Origin: Christensenella sp. UBA1782 | GTDB taxonomy: Bacteria > Bacillota > Clostridia > Christensenellales > DTU072 | Direction: 5' to 3' | NCBI GenBank assembly: GCA_002315475.1 | Contig: DCGI01000104.1 | Coordinates: 17,034-25,146, forward strand | DNA: 8,113 nucleotides | Shown: positions 1 through 7,179 of the stretch, one piece after another | Position numbering within the stretch: position 1 is the stretch's first letter | Layout of the letters: each line of letters begins with the position of its first letter | The notes under the pieces: generated by a model | Database searches by the model: none | Seen by the model: the letters and a program-made list of their open reading frames with translations, nothing else | What the model was told of the DNA's origin: nothing | Made by a program: the position numbers and the translations under genes

Positions 1-3
1 CAT
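1..3 (-). CDS. Start codon of the next ATPase-operon gene (partial, cut by left edge)
   Basis: Only the ATG is inside the window, so no protein can be read. It is called because a near-perfect ribosome binding site stands 7 nt upstream on the minus strand and because it follows subunit I by about 20 nt in the same direction. In V-type ATPase operons of the Enterococcus and Clostridium kind, the gene after subunit I normally encodes the proteolipid c-ring subunit K. That identity is inference from gene order alone. Confidence 0.6.
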
Positions 4-10
4 AAAAAAA

Positions 11-16
11 CCTCCT
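11..16 (-). promoter_or_regulatory. Strong ribosome binding site of the gene after ntpI
   Basis: The minus strand reads AGGAGG, followed by a 7-nt A/T spacer and ATG at 3..1. It lies in the short gap after the ntpI stop codon. It is the strongest Shine-Dalgarno match in the ATPase operon, which fits a subunit made in many copies per complex, such as the c-ring proteolipid. That last step is inference. Confidence 0.8.
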
Positions 17-23
17 AAGTTTT

Positions 24-2027
24 TTAATTATCCAAATACGTATATTTTCCCGAAGAACCGAGCGGCTTAAAGGCATGTCCCGTTCCTTCGTAAAAACGCC
101 CGAAGAACTCTATATATTGCAGACGAGAGTCATGCACGTATGCTCCGAGCAAATTGATGGCAAGGTTAAACGTATGCCCGATCAACAAAACGGGGACGGC
201 AATAATCCAACCCACCCAAAGACCTTTGAAGAACGTGTTGACGATAATGGTCGCAAGCATATTGACCACGTATCCGATAACGCCCGAAGTCAGTCCCAAT
301 CCGAACAGACGGGAATAACTCAACAAATCGCTGACCACGTTGACGGCACCGTAGGCATTTCCTAAAATGCCGCCCACCGCCTTGACGGGATTCTTTTTGC
401 CGATAACACCGCTGATAAGCATCATGCCGGCGCCGACGAGTGCGGTATATTTACCCACTTCCACAAGGGTGGAAACCGCAGGCGTTACGTCCCCGATAAT
501 GCCCAAAAAGGCAAGTAACGAGGGCGAGAAAAAGAACACGCCGATAATCAAAACCACCCAACCGAAGTCCTTCAAAACGCCCATCAAAATATTCTTAATG
601 CCGCCTTGCTCTATCAACGCAACGCCGTGTAACGCAAAACCGGTGGCGATTTGTAACAATCCCACGCCGAGTGCCAATGCAAACATAATCAAAGGCTCTT
701 CCAACGGTTGGAACCAATACAAATGCAAGTTTTGCATAAAGGCGGGTATCGTTCCGAACCAACCGCCGAACAACGCACCCCAAATAAACGTGGAAATACC
801 GCAGAATCCGAACATAATCATCATCTGTCCGCTGTTCTTGACGGTTTTTTTGACAGAGGTAAATACGAAGCAGGCGATAGTCATCAAAAGCCCGTATCCC
901 GCATCGCCGAGCATGAATCCGAATATCAGGAAATAGTACAGCGCAACGAAGAGTTTCGGATCCCTTTCTCTATAAGAAGGTGCGCCAAACATATCGGTAA
1001 TGCCGTCAAACGCCGAAATAAACTTATTGTTTTTCGTGCAGGTGGGCGGTATCTCGTCATCGGTCGGATCGCGGAATTCCATTTCCACTCTCGTACAAAC
1101 CTTTTCGATTTCTTCACGCACTTTTTTCTCTTTGTCTTGGGGAACCCAACCTTCCATAAGAATGGTTTTTCCCGTCTGTTCGCAACCGCCGATTGCCTTG
1201 ACTTTTTCGATTTCCATTTCGTAATAGTCGTACAGAATTTTCAACTGCGGCAAGAGGGTAAGGAAGTTTGCGGCGTCTTCGACGATTCGTTTTCTTTCCT
1301 TTTTCAACGCCTCTTTTTTGCTTTGCAAACCGTCTATCTCTTCCTTTGCAGAACCGCTCAACGTAAAGGATGCCCGCACGAACTCGGCTTCCTGCAAGAT
1401 TTCTTCCACGAATTCTCGGCAGGAACGATGTGCCAAAATCAACACCGCCGTCACCTTGTCGCTTGCGGAAAACTCCGCTTCGGCCAGGGAAGGTAATTTA
1501 TCTCGGACGATACCGACTTTTTCGGTAGGAACGACGCCCAAATACGCCACACTCGTCTTGGTATCCCGTACGCAACCGAACGGTAAAGCGATTTCTCGAT
1601 AAACGGAAAGCTGTTCGATGGCGGCGTCTATTCTCGTTTGCTCGCTTTTCATGTCGGTCAAACGCGTATTGTATTTTTCCATACCCCCTATTTTGGACAG
1701 GTATTCCACTTCGTCTTTGGCGACGTCGACAAATTCCTCATACGGAATCAATCGGTTTTCTTTTTTGAATTCGGGAGAAAGTTTTTCTTTTTTCGAAGCG
1801 TTTAAGTTTATCTCTTTGACGACGTCTTTCAAAAAGGAAAGAGCAAACGCCACTTTGAAACGTTTGCTTTCCAATTCTTCGATACGTTTTTGCATAGAGG
1901 CGGTATCCGGTGCCTTTTCGCTCGGAACGAACTCCATGCACCCGTTTTTCAAAAAGATTCTTAAAATCTTGTTCCGCTCGCAATTATGAGCCACAAGGCT
2001 CACTTTACGCATTTTAGTGATTGCCAT
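24..2027 (-). CDS. ntpI: V-type ATP synthase/ATPase subunit I (a-subunit homologue)
   Basis: This is the membrane stator subunit that, with the c-ring, forms the ion channel of the rotary V/A-type ATPase. The 667 residues match the usual length of about 650. Residues 1-340 are a hydrophilic cytoplasmic half with charged coiled-coil stretches near 45-75 and 228-252. From about 357 the protein becomes a multi-pass membrane domain, opening with the family signature DPKLF...FGFMLGDAGYG (356-379). The channel helix carries LLSYSRLFGLGL (568-579); R573 corresponds to the essential arginine that faces the c-ring. The C-terminal conserved block GHTFNLAINLLGAYVHDSRL is at 617-636. The ATG at 2027 is preferred over the one at 2012 because MAI.KM.K is the usual family N-terminus. 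Its start overlaps the end of the upstream subunit gene by 14 nt and has only a weak, distant Shine-Dalgarno sequence, suggesting translational coupling. Confidence 0.95.
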   Translation of the reverse strand: MAITKMRKVSLVAHNCERNKILRIFLKNGCMEFVPSEKAPDTASMQKRIEELESKRFKVAFALSFLKDVVKEINLNASKKEKLSPEFKKENRLIPYEEFVDVAKDEVEYLSKIGGMEKYNTRLTDMKSEQTRIDAAIEQLSVYREIALPFGCVRDTKTSVAYLGVVPTEKVGIVRDKLPSLAEAEFSASDKVTAVLILAHRSCREFVEEILQEAEFVRASFTLSGSAKEEIDGLQSKKEALKKERKRIVEDAANFLTLLPQLKILYDYYEMEIEKVKAIGGCEQTGKTILMEGWVPQDKEKKVREEIEKVCTRVEMEFRDPTDDEIPPTCTKNNKFISAFDGITDMFGAPSYRERDPKLFVALYYFLIFGFMLGDAGYGLLMTIACFVFTSVKKTVKNSGQMMIMFGFCGISTFIWGALFGGWFGTIPAFMQNLHLYWFQPLEEPLIMFALALGVGLLQIATGFALHGVALIEQGGIKNILMGVLKDFGWVVLIIGVFFFSPSLLAFLGIIGDVTPAVSTLVEVGKYTALVGAGMMLISGVIGKKNPVKAVGGILGNAYGAVNVVSDLLSYSRLFGLGLTSGVIGYVVNMLATIIVNTFFKGLWVGWIIAVPVLLIGHTFNLAINLLGAYVHDSRLQYIEFFGRFYEGTGHAFKPLGSSGKYTYLDN

Positions 2028-2334
2028 ACGTTGCGAAAACCTTTTCCTTAATAAAATTTACCGTCGCGGAAACGTCTGCCGTCTCTATGATTTTCCGAGC
2101 GTTTACGTTTCCTTCCGCAATAATAGCTTTTCCCTGCCGCAAACCGTCTTCTCGTGCCGCTTCACAGACTTTTTCCCGTTCTTGACGAACTTGTGCGACG
2201 ACGTCTTTACGAATACGCTCGGCTTCTTCTTCCGCTTTCTGCACCGATACCTTTCCCTCTTCCAAAGCCTGCGCCGTCAAACGATCGGCTTCCGCTTCGG
2301 CATTTTTTATATCGTTTATCGTTTCAAATATCAT
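2014..2334 (-). CDS. V-type ATPase peripheral-stalk subunit (G/H-like, NtpF/AhaH type)
   Basis: This is a small 106-residue hydrophilic protein, almost entirely predicted coiled coil (about residues 8-75), rich in Glu, Lys, Ala and Arg. It has no membrane segment and no catalytic motif. That profile and its place immediately before subunit I are those of the short stalk subunit, called NtpF in Enterococcus and AhaH in archaea, which pairs with subunit E to hold the catalytic head still. The family evolves fast, so the call rests on length, coiled-coil character and gene order more than on diagnostic residues. The ATG follows the rpiB stop codon by 3 nt and its AAGGAG ribosome site lies inside the rpiB end. 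Its last codons overlap ntpI by 14 nt, so rpiB, this gene and ntpI form one tightly packed transcript. Confidence 0.85.
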   Translation of the reverse strand: MIFETINDIKNAEAEADRLTAQALEEGKVSVQKAEEEAERIRKDVVAQVRQEREKVCEAAREDGLRQGKAIIAEGNVNARKIIETADVSATVNFIKEKVFATYGNH

Positions 2335-2337
2335 ATT

Positions 2338-2781
2338 TTACTCCTTTTCTTCGATAGCGGTAATCTTATCGACACGCTTCTGATGCCGTCCGCCGGCAAA
2401 TTCCGTCGTAAAAAACTTTTTTACGAACGCATAAGCGTCGTCGGGTGAAGTAATCCTTCCGCCCATCGAAATCACGTTGGCGTTGTTATGCAACTTCGCC
2501 ATTTCGGCACAAAACAAGTCGGTGATATGCGCACAACGGATCCCCTTAAATTTATTGGCGGCAATGCCGATTCCTATACCGGTACCGCACAGTAATATGC
2601 CTTGCTCCGCTTCACCGTTCCGTATGGCTTTGCAAACCTTCTCCGCATAATCGGGATAATCTACGCTTTCTTCGGAAAAAGTACCGAAATCTACGTATTC
2701 GAGGGACAATTCTTGTAACGCACGAATACACGCCTCTTTCAAACAATATCCGCCGTGATCGCATCCGATAGCAACTTTCAT
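2338..2781 (-). CDS. rpiB: Ribose-5-phosphate isomerase B
   Basis: This cytoplasmic enzyme interconverts ribose 5-phosphate and ribulose 5-phosphate in the pentose phosphate pathway; the wider RpiB/LacAB family also includes sugar-phosphate isomerases for allose and galactose phosphates. The 147 residues match the usual length. Visible family motifs are the N-terminal CDHGGY (7-12), SVDYPDYA (39-46), the catalytic-cysteine loop LLCGTGIGIGIAANK with C65, HNNANV with H98 as the ring-opening histidine, and GGRHQKRV (130-137) with phosphate-binding arginines. The start at 2781 has a GGAGG site 5 nt upstream (2787-2791) and lies about 20 nt after a predicted transcription start. It leads the V-type ATPase cluster and is 3 nt from the next gene. 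Nothing appears truncated. Substrate preference inside the family cannot be settled by eye, but no lac or allose genes are nearby, so the ribose enzyme is the natural reading. Confidence 0.95.
   Translation of the reverse strand: MKVAIGCDHGGYCLKEACIRALQELSLEYVDFGTFSEESVDYPDYAEKVCKAIRNGEAEQGILLCGTGIGIGIAANKFKGIRCAHITDLFCAEMAKLHNNANVISMGGRITSPDDAYAFVKKFFTTEFAGGRHQKRVDKITAIEEKE
2341..2346 (-). promoter_or_regulatory. Ribosome binding site of the stalk subunit, inside rpiB
   Basis: The minus strand reads AAGGAG, 6 nt before the ATG at 2334. It falls in the last codons of rpiB, immediately before its TAA stop, so ribosomes terminating on rpiB arrive at the next start. This fixes the choice of start for the stalk subunit. 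Confidence 0.8.
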
Positions 2782-2808
2782 GCTTGCCTCCGTCAGGGTA
2801 TTTTTTTA

Positions 2809-2837
2809 ATTATAACAATTTCTATTCGGTTTGACAA
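2809..2837 (-). promoter_or_regulatory. Sigma-A promoter of the rpiB-V-ATPase operon
   Basis: On the minus strand a TTGTCA -35 box (2837..2832) is followed after exactly 17 nt by a perfect TATAAT -10 box (2814..2809). The predicted transcription start is near 2802, giving a leader of about 20 nt that contains the rpiB ribosome site. It sits in the 61-nt gap after the metallophosphoesterase gene, the only gap of the leftward block big enough for a promoter. It would separate ATPase expression from the upstream genes, although no terminator is seen between them, so read-through may add to it. Confidence 0.85.
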
Positions 2838-2840
2838 CCG
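2827..2840. repeat. Short inverted repeat over the -35 box
   Basis: CGGTT and AACCG arms (5 bp) surround a 4-nt centre. The element covers the -35 box of the rpiB promoter and begins 2 nt after the metallophosphoesterase stop codon. As RNA it would be a weak hairpin without a following U-run, so it is not a convincing terminator. A regulator site is possible but the repeat is short enough to arise by chance. Confidence 0.35.
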
Positions 2841-2842
2841 TT

Positions 2843-4120
2843 TCAAGAATTTTTAAGTTTTTTTTGTTTTCTTCTTTTGAGTAAGAAATACACCAAAACC
2901 GAAATTCCCGCCAAAACCACGATGATGACGGCAATCAACCAATACGGAAGGATGGGAGCATACACGTCGACGAATTCCAACGATACCGTACAGTTCCCCG
3001 TGCCGTCCATGACGATTTTGGTACCGCCCGACATATCCTTATCATAATAGCAACCGCTTCCCGTCTTCAAGCCGTAAACGAATTGCGTTCCTTCGTACTC
3101 CACGACAAAATCGTTGATATGGTCGTGTCCCGCCACGATCAAGTCGGTGGACTTGTAGGTCGTTTCGGGATTCTCGTCAAAGTCTTGCATGATTTCAAAG
3201 ACGTGGTCATCGTACGGAGAAGAACAAATGGGTTCCCGCATTTCTCCGATACTGTCGGCGTTTTTGTTCGCCCACGCGGTATTATAGGCATAAATCGGAA
3301 TATGTAAAAACATAGCCGAACTCACCATTCCGTCCGTACCGTAGGGTTGTACCTTTTGAACAGCCCACTTGTACCACTCTTTTTGGGTGTCGGTCAACAT
3401 CGCATAGTTATGATCGTTTATCGGTTCTTCTCCCGGATACTCTTCCGCTCTATAAACCATGTTCTCTCCGCTGTTGACAAAAAGTAAGGATTTTACCACG
3501 TGAAAACCTCTCGCCGTAGCGTCTTTCTCGACGACGTTTACGATATAGTTTCCGTAACCGATAGCGTTTTCGGCAACGACTGCGAGATTCTTCGCACCCC
3601 CTTGAAACAGACAGTTTCGGAACGAATTTTCATATAAATAAGCTTGTTGCCCCGTGGTATCGGTTTCTTCTTGATTGTCGTGATTTCCGTAAACAGGCGC
3701 CCATGGGATACCGTAAGTATCAATAAGGTTTCCTATATAAAGAATGGAACGTTTCGTCCCGTATCCTTGATCGCCGGTAATCGTGATCAAATCGGGTTGA
3801 ACTCTTTCGATCAATTCTTTTATGGTGGCTTTGGCTCTTTCCGTTTGTTCCGCCATAACGTCGATTTCCGTCACGCCGAGCTGAATATCGGACATGTTCA
3901 GAATCACGAAATCTTTATCTTTTTCTTTTTCCAAACAGATAACGTAATCCTTATCGGAAACCACTTTACCGTCCGTAAGGGACAATGAATAACTGTCTTC
4001 TTTCGACCACGTTTGATCTTTGTCGTAAGACGGGGTTTCGTCGTCTTTACATGCGCTTAAACCCAAACAGGCAAGCAACAACGCCATAATACAAACCGAC
4101 ACTCTCCAAACTTTTTTCAT
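2843..4120 (-). CDS. Membrane-anchored calcineurin-like metallophosphoesterase lipoprotein
   Basis: This is a secreted phosphoesterase of the binuclear-metal calcineurin-like superfamily; the substrate is unknown. Residues 1-24 form a lipoprotein signal peptide ending in the lipobox LSAC with C24 as the lipidated cysteine. The metal-binding motifs follow in order: SDIQ (77-80), TGDQ (115-118), GNHD (145-148), the histidine of FLHIP (H273) and GHDH (331-334). The first motif reads D-x-Q where most family members have D-x-H. A hydrophobic helix at about 389-414 followed by a Lys/Arg-rich tail provides a second, C-terminal anchor, so the catalytic domain should face the outside with both ends tied to the membrane. 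The start has a GGAGG site 4 nt upstream. The gene follows sua5 by 18 nt and is presumably co-transcribed with it, but no functional link to tRNA modification is evident. Candidate substrates include nucleotides, phospholipid head groups or wall phosphates; the sequence does not decide. Confidence 0.88.
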   Translation of the reverse strand: MKKVWRVSVCIMALLLACLGLSACKDDETPSYDKDQTWSKEDSYSLSLTDGKVVSDKDYVICLEKEKDKDFVILNMSDIQLGVTEIDVMAEQTERAKATIKELIERVQPDLITITGDQGYGTKRSILYIGNLIDTYGIPWAPVYGNHDNQEETDTTGQQAYLYENSFRNCLFQGGAKNLAVVAENAIGYGNYIVNVVEKDATARGFHVVKSLLFVNSGENMVYRAEEYPGEEPINDHNYAMLTDTQKEWYKWAVQKVQPYGTDGMVSSAMFLHIPIYAYNTAWANKNADSIGEMREPICSSPYDDHVFEIMQDFDENPETTYKSTDLIVAGHDHINDFVVEYEGTQFVYGLKTGSGCYYDKDMSGGTKIVMDGTGNCTVSLEFVDVYAPILPYWLIAVIIVVLAGISVLVYFLLKRRKQKKLKNS

Positions 4121-4138
4121 AATTCCTCCAAAAACTTT

Positions 4139-5119
4139 TTATACGATTACACCGTGACTGCTTCGAATCAATCTATCCATAACGCTGTCTTCGATACCGC
4201 CGCCGTCGGGTGCTTCCACCAAAATGGCATCGTAAATTTTTTCACAGTATCGAAGCATACGGAATATTTCATTGGCAAAAGCGGCATCGGTACCTATTTT
4301 CAAATAGGTATACCCCTTTTCTTCCCAATACGGAACGTTTCTCTCCTTCGATAAAAGAACCACGTTTTCTCCCATCCCTTTCCTACGGAGATACTCCGTC
4401 TCGGCACCGCGAACCGAGCTATACAGGATACAAGGCACAATCGGTGCGTAATGTGTGTACTTCATGCCGGGCGAAGGTGCCACTTTTACGTGCCCCGTAA
4501 AAAGTTTCACTGCGGGCAAATAGGGCTTTAACATTTCTTCGGTAATCCCGCCGGGACGCAGAATAACCGGTTCGTCCACAATCGACAAAACGGTAGATTC
4601 GATACCGACCGAACAAGCTCCCCCGTCAATCACCGCAGGCACTCTGCCGTTCATATCGTCCAAAACCGCCTCGCAAGTGGTCGGACTGACACGCTTGGAA
4701 AGGTTGGCACTGGGTGCGGCTATCGGAGTACCGCAAGCCGTCAAAAACTCTCGTGCAACGGGATGAGAAGGGATCCGGATCCCCACCGTATCCAAACCCG
4801 CCGTCACCGAATACGGTATTTCTTTTTTCTTGGGCAGTACGATCGTCAACGGCCCCGGTGAGAACACCGAAAACAGTTTTTCGGCAAGTTCCCCGACTTC
4901 GGCAGCCTTCCTTGCTTCCTCCACGTTCGGGACGTGCACGATTAACGGATTATCGGAAGGACGTCCTTTCGCTTCGTATATTTTTTTGACGGCACTTTCG
5001 TTCAACGCATCGGCTCCCAAACCGTAAACCGTTTCCGTCGGGAACCCGACAACCTCTCCTTGGCGTACCAAATCGGCACAAATGGGAATTATTTCCCGAC
5101 CGCCCGTAATCGTTTTCAT
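4139..5119 (-). CDS. sua5: L-threonylcarbamoyladenylate synthase (Sua5/YwlC type)
   Basis: This cytoplasmic enzyme makes threonylcarbamoyl-AMP from threonine, bicarbonate and ATP, the first step of the t6A modification at position 37 of tRNAs reading ANN codons. The 326 residues match the long Sua5 form, not the short TsaC form. The YrdC domain (about 9-195) shows GFPTETVYGLGADA (25-38), KGRPSDNPLIVH (51-62), SPGPLTIVL (87-95), GIRIPSHP (113-120), APSANLS (135-141) and GIESTV (172-177). The SPGMKYTHYAP linker (216-226), which closes over the active site, leads into the C-terminal Sua5 domain (about 227-326). The open frame extends 108 codons further upstream, but that stretch is Arg/Cys-rich, shares no family homology by eye and lies inside the preceding gene. 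The ATG at 5119 has an AAGGTGG site 7 nt upstream and overlaps the preceding stop as ATGA, so the short start is chosen. Confidence 0.96.
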   Translation of the reverse strand: MKTITGGREIIPICADLVRQGEVVGFPTETVYGLGADALNESAVKKIYEAKGRPSDNPLIVHVPNVEEARKAAEVGELAEKLFSVFSPGPLTIVLPKKKEIPYSVTAGLDTVGIRIPSHPVAREFLTACGTPIAAPSANLSKRVSPTTCEAVLDDMNGRVPAVIDGGACSVGIESTVLSIVDEPVILRPGGITEEMLKPYLPAVKLFTGHVKVAPSPGMKYTHYAPIVPCILYSSVRGAETEYLRRKGMGENVVLLSKERNVPYWEEKGYTYLKIGTDAAFANEIFRMLRYCEKIYDAILVEAPDGGGIEDSVMDRLIRSSHGVIV

Positions 5120-7065
5120 TTCTTTTCCACCTTCATGATTTCCAAAGTATCGTCTTGGCTCGCTACGATATAAGTTTCTTGCAATACGCCGTTCACCATA
5201 AAGTTTTCCAACACCGCAATGCCCTTGTACCCTGCCTCCGACAATACCGTTCCGTCGAAACTCTTGATTCCGTATTTTTCTCCTACTGCAAAGACGTAGA
5301 ACCCGTCTTTGACGAGAACGGCATCGGCAAGTTCGGTTTCTCTCCCGAACAAATCGATACGGAATACCTTTTCCTGTCCCCCTTCCGTTCGTGTGCCTAC
5401 GGCATAACCGTCGTAGAACGGCGTCAAAAAGGAATAGACGCAATCCACGATAACCTTCCCCGCCGGCGTAACCGCCCCGTAAGTAATCTCTTCCAACGTG
5501 GCTTCTTGTTCCGTCTCACTCTCCTCTTCCGATTCCGTTTTCACTTTTTCGGCATCGATACAAGCGATCAAAACGGCATCCGTACCGCTATGCACCACGC
5601 TGTAAGAAAATTGCTCCGACTTTTTCAACAAAACCTTTTTCTCCAGTTTTTCATCGAAAATACAGGCGTCGCCGTAATACGGATCGAAGGCGGGATCGGC
5701 ACATTCGAAACCGACGCCGTCGATGAACACGACGGGCAACATGGAAGAAGGTTGATACACGTTCAAATTTTCATCCACCACGCAATAGGTCATTTCGCCG
5801 AGCGCACCGAAGTATTGTTCCGTTTCACTCAAATCTTTCGTCAATTCTATATAAGGTCGATAGTAGTAATAAATAATCGACTTTCCTTCCCGCACCATAT
5901 CGGCGGGATTCAAACAAGGATAAGAATAAACCTTGATTGAAGTATTGTTATAGCTGTTTGCGGTGATGGCATAATCCCCCGCCGAGTAGGTGTTCGCCAC
6001 GCTGACGACACCGAACACTTGGGAAATCGAGGTCGTTTTACGCGTTTTTACGTTATAAAAATCGGCAGACGAGCGGGTAAAAACCAACGACGTTTCCCCG
6101 AACAAATCCGATGTATAATAACAAAGATTGAATCCGTCGAAAGCACTCGACGAGGATAACGTATTGGAGCGCAGGAACCAACCGTTCCCCATGTAGAACA
6201 TTTGAATATTCCCGTTGCAATCGCTCATGGCGTCGCTGACGACGGCAAACGGGGTATAAGCACCCGTTTTGGCGTACTCCAAAACGCCGTTATACAAGTC
6301 TTTTTTTATATCGAAAAAGTAGGCGTCCGTCGAACAGTACGCCACGATATAATCATCGTATTGTAAAATGGAATAATTTTCGGCGTTGGTGGCGTTATAA
6401 CCATACCGAATTTTGAAGCAAGGCAACATTTCTCCGTGGGTATAATCGTAAAAAACCGTAAACGAAGCGGAAGACGAGTACCCGTCCAAACCGCCCATCA
6501 CGCAGACGTAATCCCCGCAAAAATACATTTGTTCGGTATTGTTGCCGTCGTACACCAACGAGAAATCGGAAACGGTTTTCGGCGTGGTGATACCGTTCCC
6601 CCGAAAACGAATCAAACCGATTCGATGATTTGTATTGGTTTGCACCGTAACGATGGCATAATCGCCCCGAATCGACAGAACGGCGGAGTATAGCGGCATG
6701 GCGTACTCTTTTTCAAAAGAAGCCAACCCGTATTGCATGACGTACGACATGGTATCGTCGTTATAATATTTTTTGCTTGTGATAAAAACGTCGTTATTGA
6801 CATCGTATTCGTACAAGGATACCGAGTTTTCCAACACGCACCCTTTTGTGAGCGTCGTCGTCCCCCGTTCGGCGGCGTAAGAACGCATATAGGAAGAATA
6901 CTTTACTTCTCTCGGTAAAAAGAAGTAAAGACACAACCCCGTCGTCACCGCCGCAATAACAAAAGCCAAAGACGAAAAAAGTATGATTTTTCCTCGCTTC
7001 GACATCTTTTTTTTCGGTTTTTTAACCTTTTTCGGCACAACAAATACTCTTCTGTCTTTTTTCAT
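5116..7065 (-). CDS. Single-pass membrane protein with beta-rich external domain and WG-like repeats
   Basis: I do not recognise a named family for the whole protein. As called it has 649 residues: a Lys/Arg-rich cytoplasmic tail (1-26), one hydrophobic helix (about 26-50), and a Ser/Thr/Tyr/Val-rich external region. The external part contains several recurring beta motifs of the form (G/D)-D-Y followed by short hydrophobic strands, near residues 135, 185, 238 and 364, suggesting a beta-propeller-like fold. An acidic stretch (510-526) precedes two WG-repeat-like units, YGAV...GKVIV...Y (529-553) and YGIKSFDGTVLSEAGY (598-613). The charge pattern predicts the N-terminus inside the cell. The frame is open for 36 more codons upstream, but those lie beyond the predicted -10 box. 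The ATG at 7065 coincides with the predicted transcription start and has no Shine-Dalgarno sequence; a GTG at 7038 with an AGAAGAG site 8 nt upstream is the alternative. It is translationally coupled to sua5. Confidence 0.8.
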   Translation of the reverse strand: MKKDRRVFVVPKKVKKPKKKMSKRGKIILFSSLAFVIAAVTTGLCLYFFLPREVKYSSYMRSYAAERGTTTLTKGCVLENSVSLYEYDVNNDVFITSKKYYNDDTMSYVMQYGLASFEKEYAMPLYSAVLSIRGDYAIVTVQTNTNHRIGLIRFRGNGITTPKTVSDFSLVYDGNNTEQMYFCGDYVCVMGGLDGYSSSASFTVFYDYTHGEMLPCFKIRYGYNATNAENYSILQYDDYIVAYCSTDAYFFDIKKDLYNGVLEYAKTGAYTPFAVVSDAMSDCNGNIQMFYMGNGWFLRSNTLSSSSAFDGFNLCYYTSDLFGETSLVFTRSSADFYNVKTRKTTSISQVFGVVSVANTYSAGDYAITANSYNNTSIKVYSYPCLNPADMVREGKSIIYYYYRPYIELTKDLSETEQYFGALGEMTYCVVDENLNVYQPSSMLPVVFIDGVGFECADPAFDPYYGDACIFDEKLEKKVLLKKSEQFSYSVVHSGTDAVLIACIDAEKVKTESEEESETEQEATLEEITYGAVTPAGKVIVDCVYSFLTPFYDGYAVGTRTEGGQEKVFRIDLFGRETELADAVLVKDGFYVFAVGEKYGIKSFDGTVLSEAGYKGIAVLENFMVNGVLQETYIVASQDDTLEIMKVEKK

Positions 7066-7071
7066 CAGTTT

Positions 7072-7099
7072 ATTATACCATAAAATTCTTGAATGACAA
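7072..7099 (-). promoter_or_regulatory. Promoter of the membrane protein-sua5-phosphoesterase unit
   Basis: The minus strand shows TTGTCA (7099..7094), a 16-nt spacer and TATAAT (7077..7072). The -10 box is preceded by TGG, giving the extended form TGnTATAAT. Counting 7 nt from the -10 box places the transcription start at about 7065, which is the first base of the proposed start codon. Confidence 0.85.
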
Positions 7100-7179
7100 T
7101 AAAAATGCTTCATTTTGTCGAGTTCGTGCTTGCGGAAAAGAAAACCTTTTTTCTGAAACCGGAAAGACGACAAGAATAC

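Noticed and set aside
708..1496. Long plus-strand frame opposite ntpI, and similar frames at 367-936 and 1618-1989
   Set aside because: They are antisense shadows of a well-conserved ATPase subunit, with odd composition and no ribosome sites.
2010..2012. Alternative ntpI start at the ATG one nucleotide after the stalk-subunit stop
   Set aside because: The upstream ATG at 2027 restores the usual family N-terminus MAI.KM.K, and neither start has a good ribosome site to tip the balance.
2827..2842. Intrinsic terminator after the metallophosphoesterase gene
   Set aside because: On the transcribed minus strand the 5-bp hairpin is followed by a purine-rich stretch, not a U-run.
5120..5443. Upstream extension of the sua5 frame to an ATG at 5443 (108 extra codons)
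   Set aside because: The added stretch is Arg/Cys-rich, lies in the wrong frame of the preceding gene, and the Sua5 family begins just before its PTETVYGLG motif. A ribosome site and an ATGA overlap support the start at 5119.
5155..5940. 261-codon plus-strand frame opposite the membrane protein
   Set aside because: It is rich in Arg, His and Phe, as expected for the complement of a Glu/Asp/Lys-rich gene, and has no recognisable domain or ribosome site.
7003..7005. Internal ATG at 7005 as the start of the membrane protein
   Set aside because: It has no Shine-Dalgarno sequence at useful distance and would remove the basic tail before the membrane helix. It cannot be fully excluded.
7066..7173. 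Longer N-terminus of the membrane protein starting at 7173
   Set aside because: These codons lie on and upstream of the predicted promoter (7072-7099) and would not be transcribed from it; they also lack a ribosome site.
7115..7173. TTGTCG and CGACAA copies in inverted orientation between the divergent promoters
   Set aside because: The 6-bp arms are almost 50 nt apart, which is easily due to chance and too far for a simple operator.
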